From: Desulfobacterales bacterium HSG16
Lineage (GTDB): Bacteria; Desulfobacterota; Desulfobacteria; Desulfobacterales; HSG16
Direction: 5' to 3'
Length of the DNA stretch: 40,747 nucleotides
NCBI GenBank assembly: GCA_030377965.1
Contig: JAUCGE010000017.1
Coordinates: 1 to 40,747 of the forward strand
Below, one piece after another: positions 40,647 to 40,747 of the stretch (the first letter of the stretch is position 1; every line of letters begins with the position of its first letter). Position numbers and translations under genes: made by a program. Under the pieces are notes generated by a model. The model saw nothing but the letters and a program-made list of their open reading frames with translations, made no database searches and was not told where the DNA came from.

Positions 40647-40747
40647 CTATCTGCATATAAATTCGATGCATTATAGCATCATGGTAACATTCTTAATTTT
40701 TTCATTTAGTATTAGAATATGCACCCTTTACAGCGCCGTAATACGAA

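Overview
The window reads as a moderately AT-rich chromosomal segment of a Gram-negative bacterium, most likely a Desulfobacterota (delta-proteobacterial, Desulfobacterales-like) genome. This is inferred from the gene mix: an RND/MMPL exporter, type IV minor pilins under sigma-54 promoters, a CHASE4 hybrid histidine kinase, SiaB/SiaC proteins, a WD40-fused Ser/Thr kinase, a histone H1-like Lys/Ala/Pro protein, and many short dispersed palindromes. No rRNA, integrase, transposase or CRISPR array is visible. Species cannot be fixed from the sequence alone.

Layout. 1-81: 3' part of a tRNA (probably Leu) and its terminator. 262-1460: LysE-type exporter and a BrnT-type toxin/antitoxin pair. 1564-4113 (-): RND exporter. 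4543-8368: membrane zinc-ribbon/aspartic protease followed by a membrane SpoIIE-type phosphatase whose N-terminus lacks a normal start codon. 8392-10944: two paralogous DUF4124 secreted proteins (-), each behind a sigma-54 promoter with an upstream dyad at the same distance, then a small secreted protein (+). 11037-14383 (-): four-gene minor pilin operon (FimT/GspH, PilV, PilW, PilX) behind a consensus sigma-54 promoter. 14587-19133 (-): CHASE4 hybrid kinase and sigma-54 response regulator, the obvious candidate controller of those three promoters. 19445-22569: SiaB kinase, SiaC phosphoprotein, a class III nucleotide cyclase carrying a degenerate GGDEF domain, and an unknown protein. 22581-25607 (-): ADP-ribosylglycohydrolase and a lipoprotein with about 16 PAxY repeats and a peptidoglycan-binding domain. 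26054-28141: divergent protein kinase whose stop codon lies in a 16-bp tandem array. 28142-29931: mostly non-coding, with an FmdB zinc ribbon, palindromic repeats and decayed sequence. 29932-32382: metallophosphoesterase, H1-like/recombinase-tail protein and methyltransferase. 32393-33292 (-): DHH phosphoesterase. 33462-34751: MltD-like transglycosylase. 34892-35719 (-): TerB protein with four PDWMK-like motifs. 36054-40646: Ser/Thr kinase-TPR-WD40 protein with 21 WD repeats in three sets of seven.

How the parts may work together. Two signalling units stand out. First, a sensor kinase plus sigma-54 activator next to three sigma-54 promoters that drive minor pilins and two DUF4124 proteins. 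Second, a Sia-like partner-switching unit (SiaB, SiaC and perhaps the 5492-8368 phosphatase as the SiaA counterpart) whose output enzyme appears to be a purine nucleotide cyclase rather than an active diguanylate cyclase. A recurring theme is short tandem repeat expansion, both in frame inside proteins and across stop codons. Functional links are inferences from context; motif, spacing and promoter observations are read directly from the sequence.
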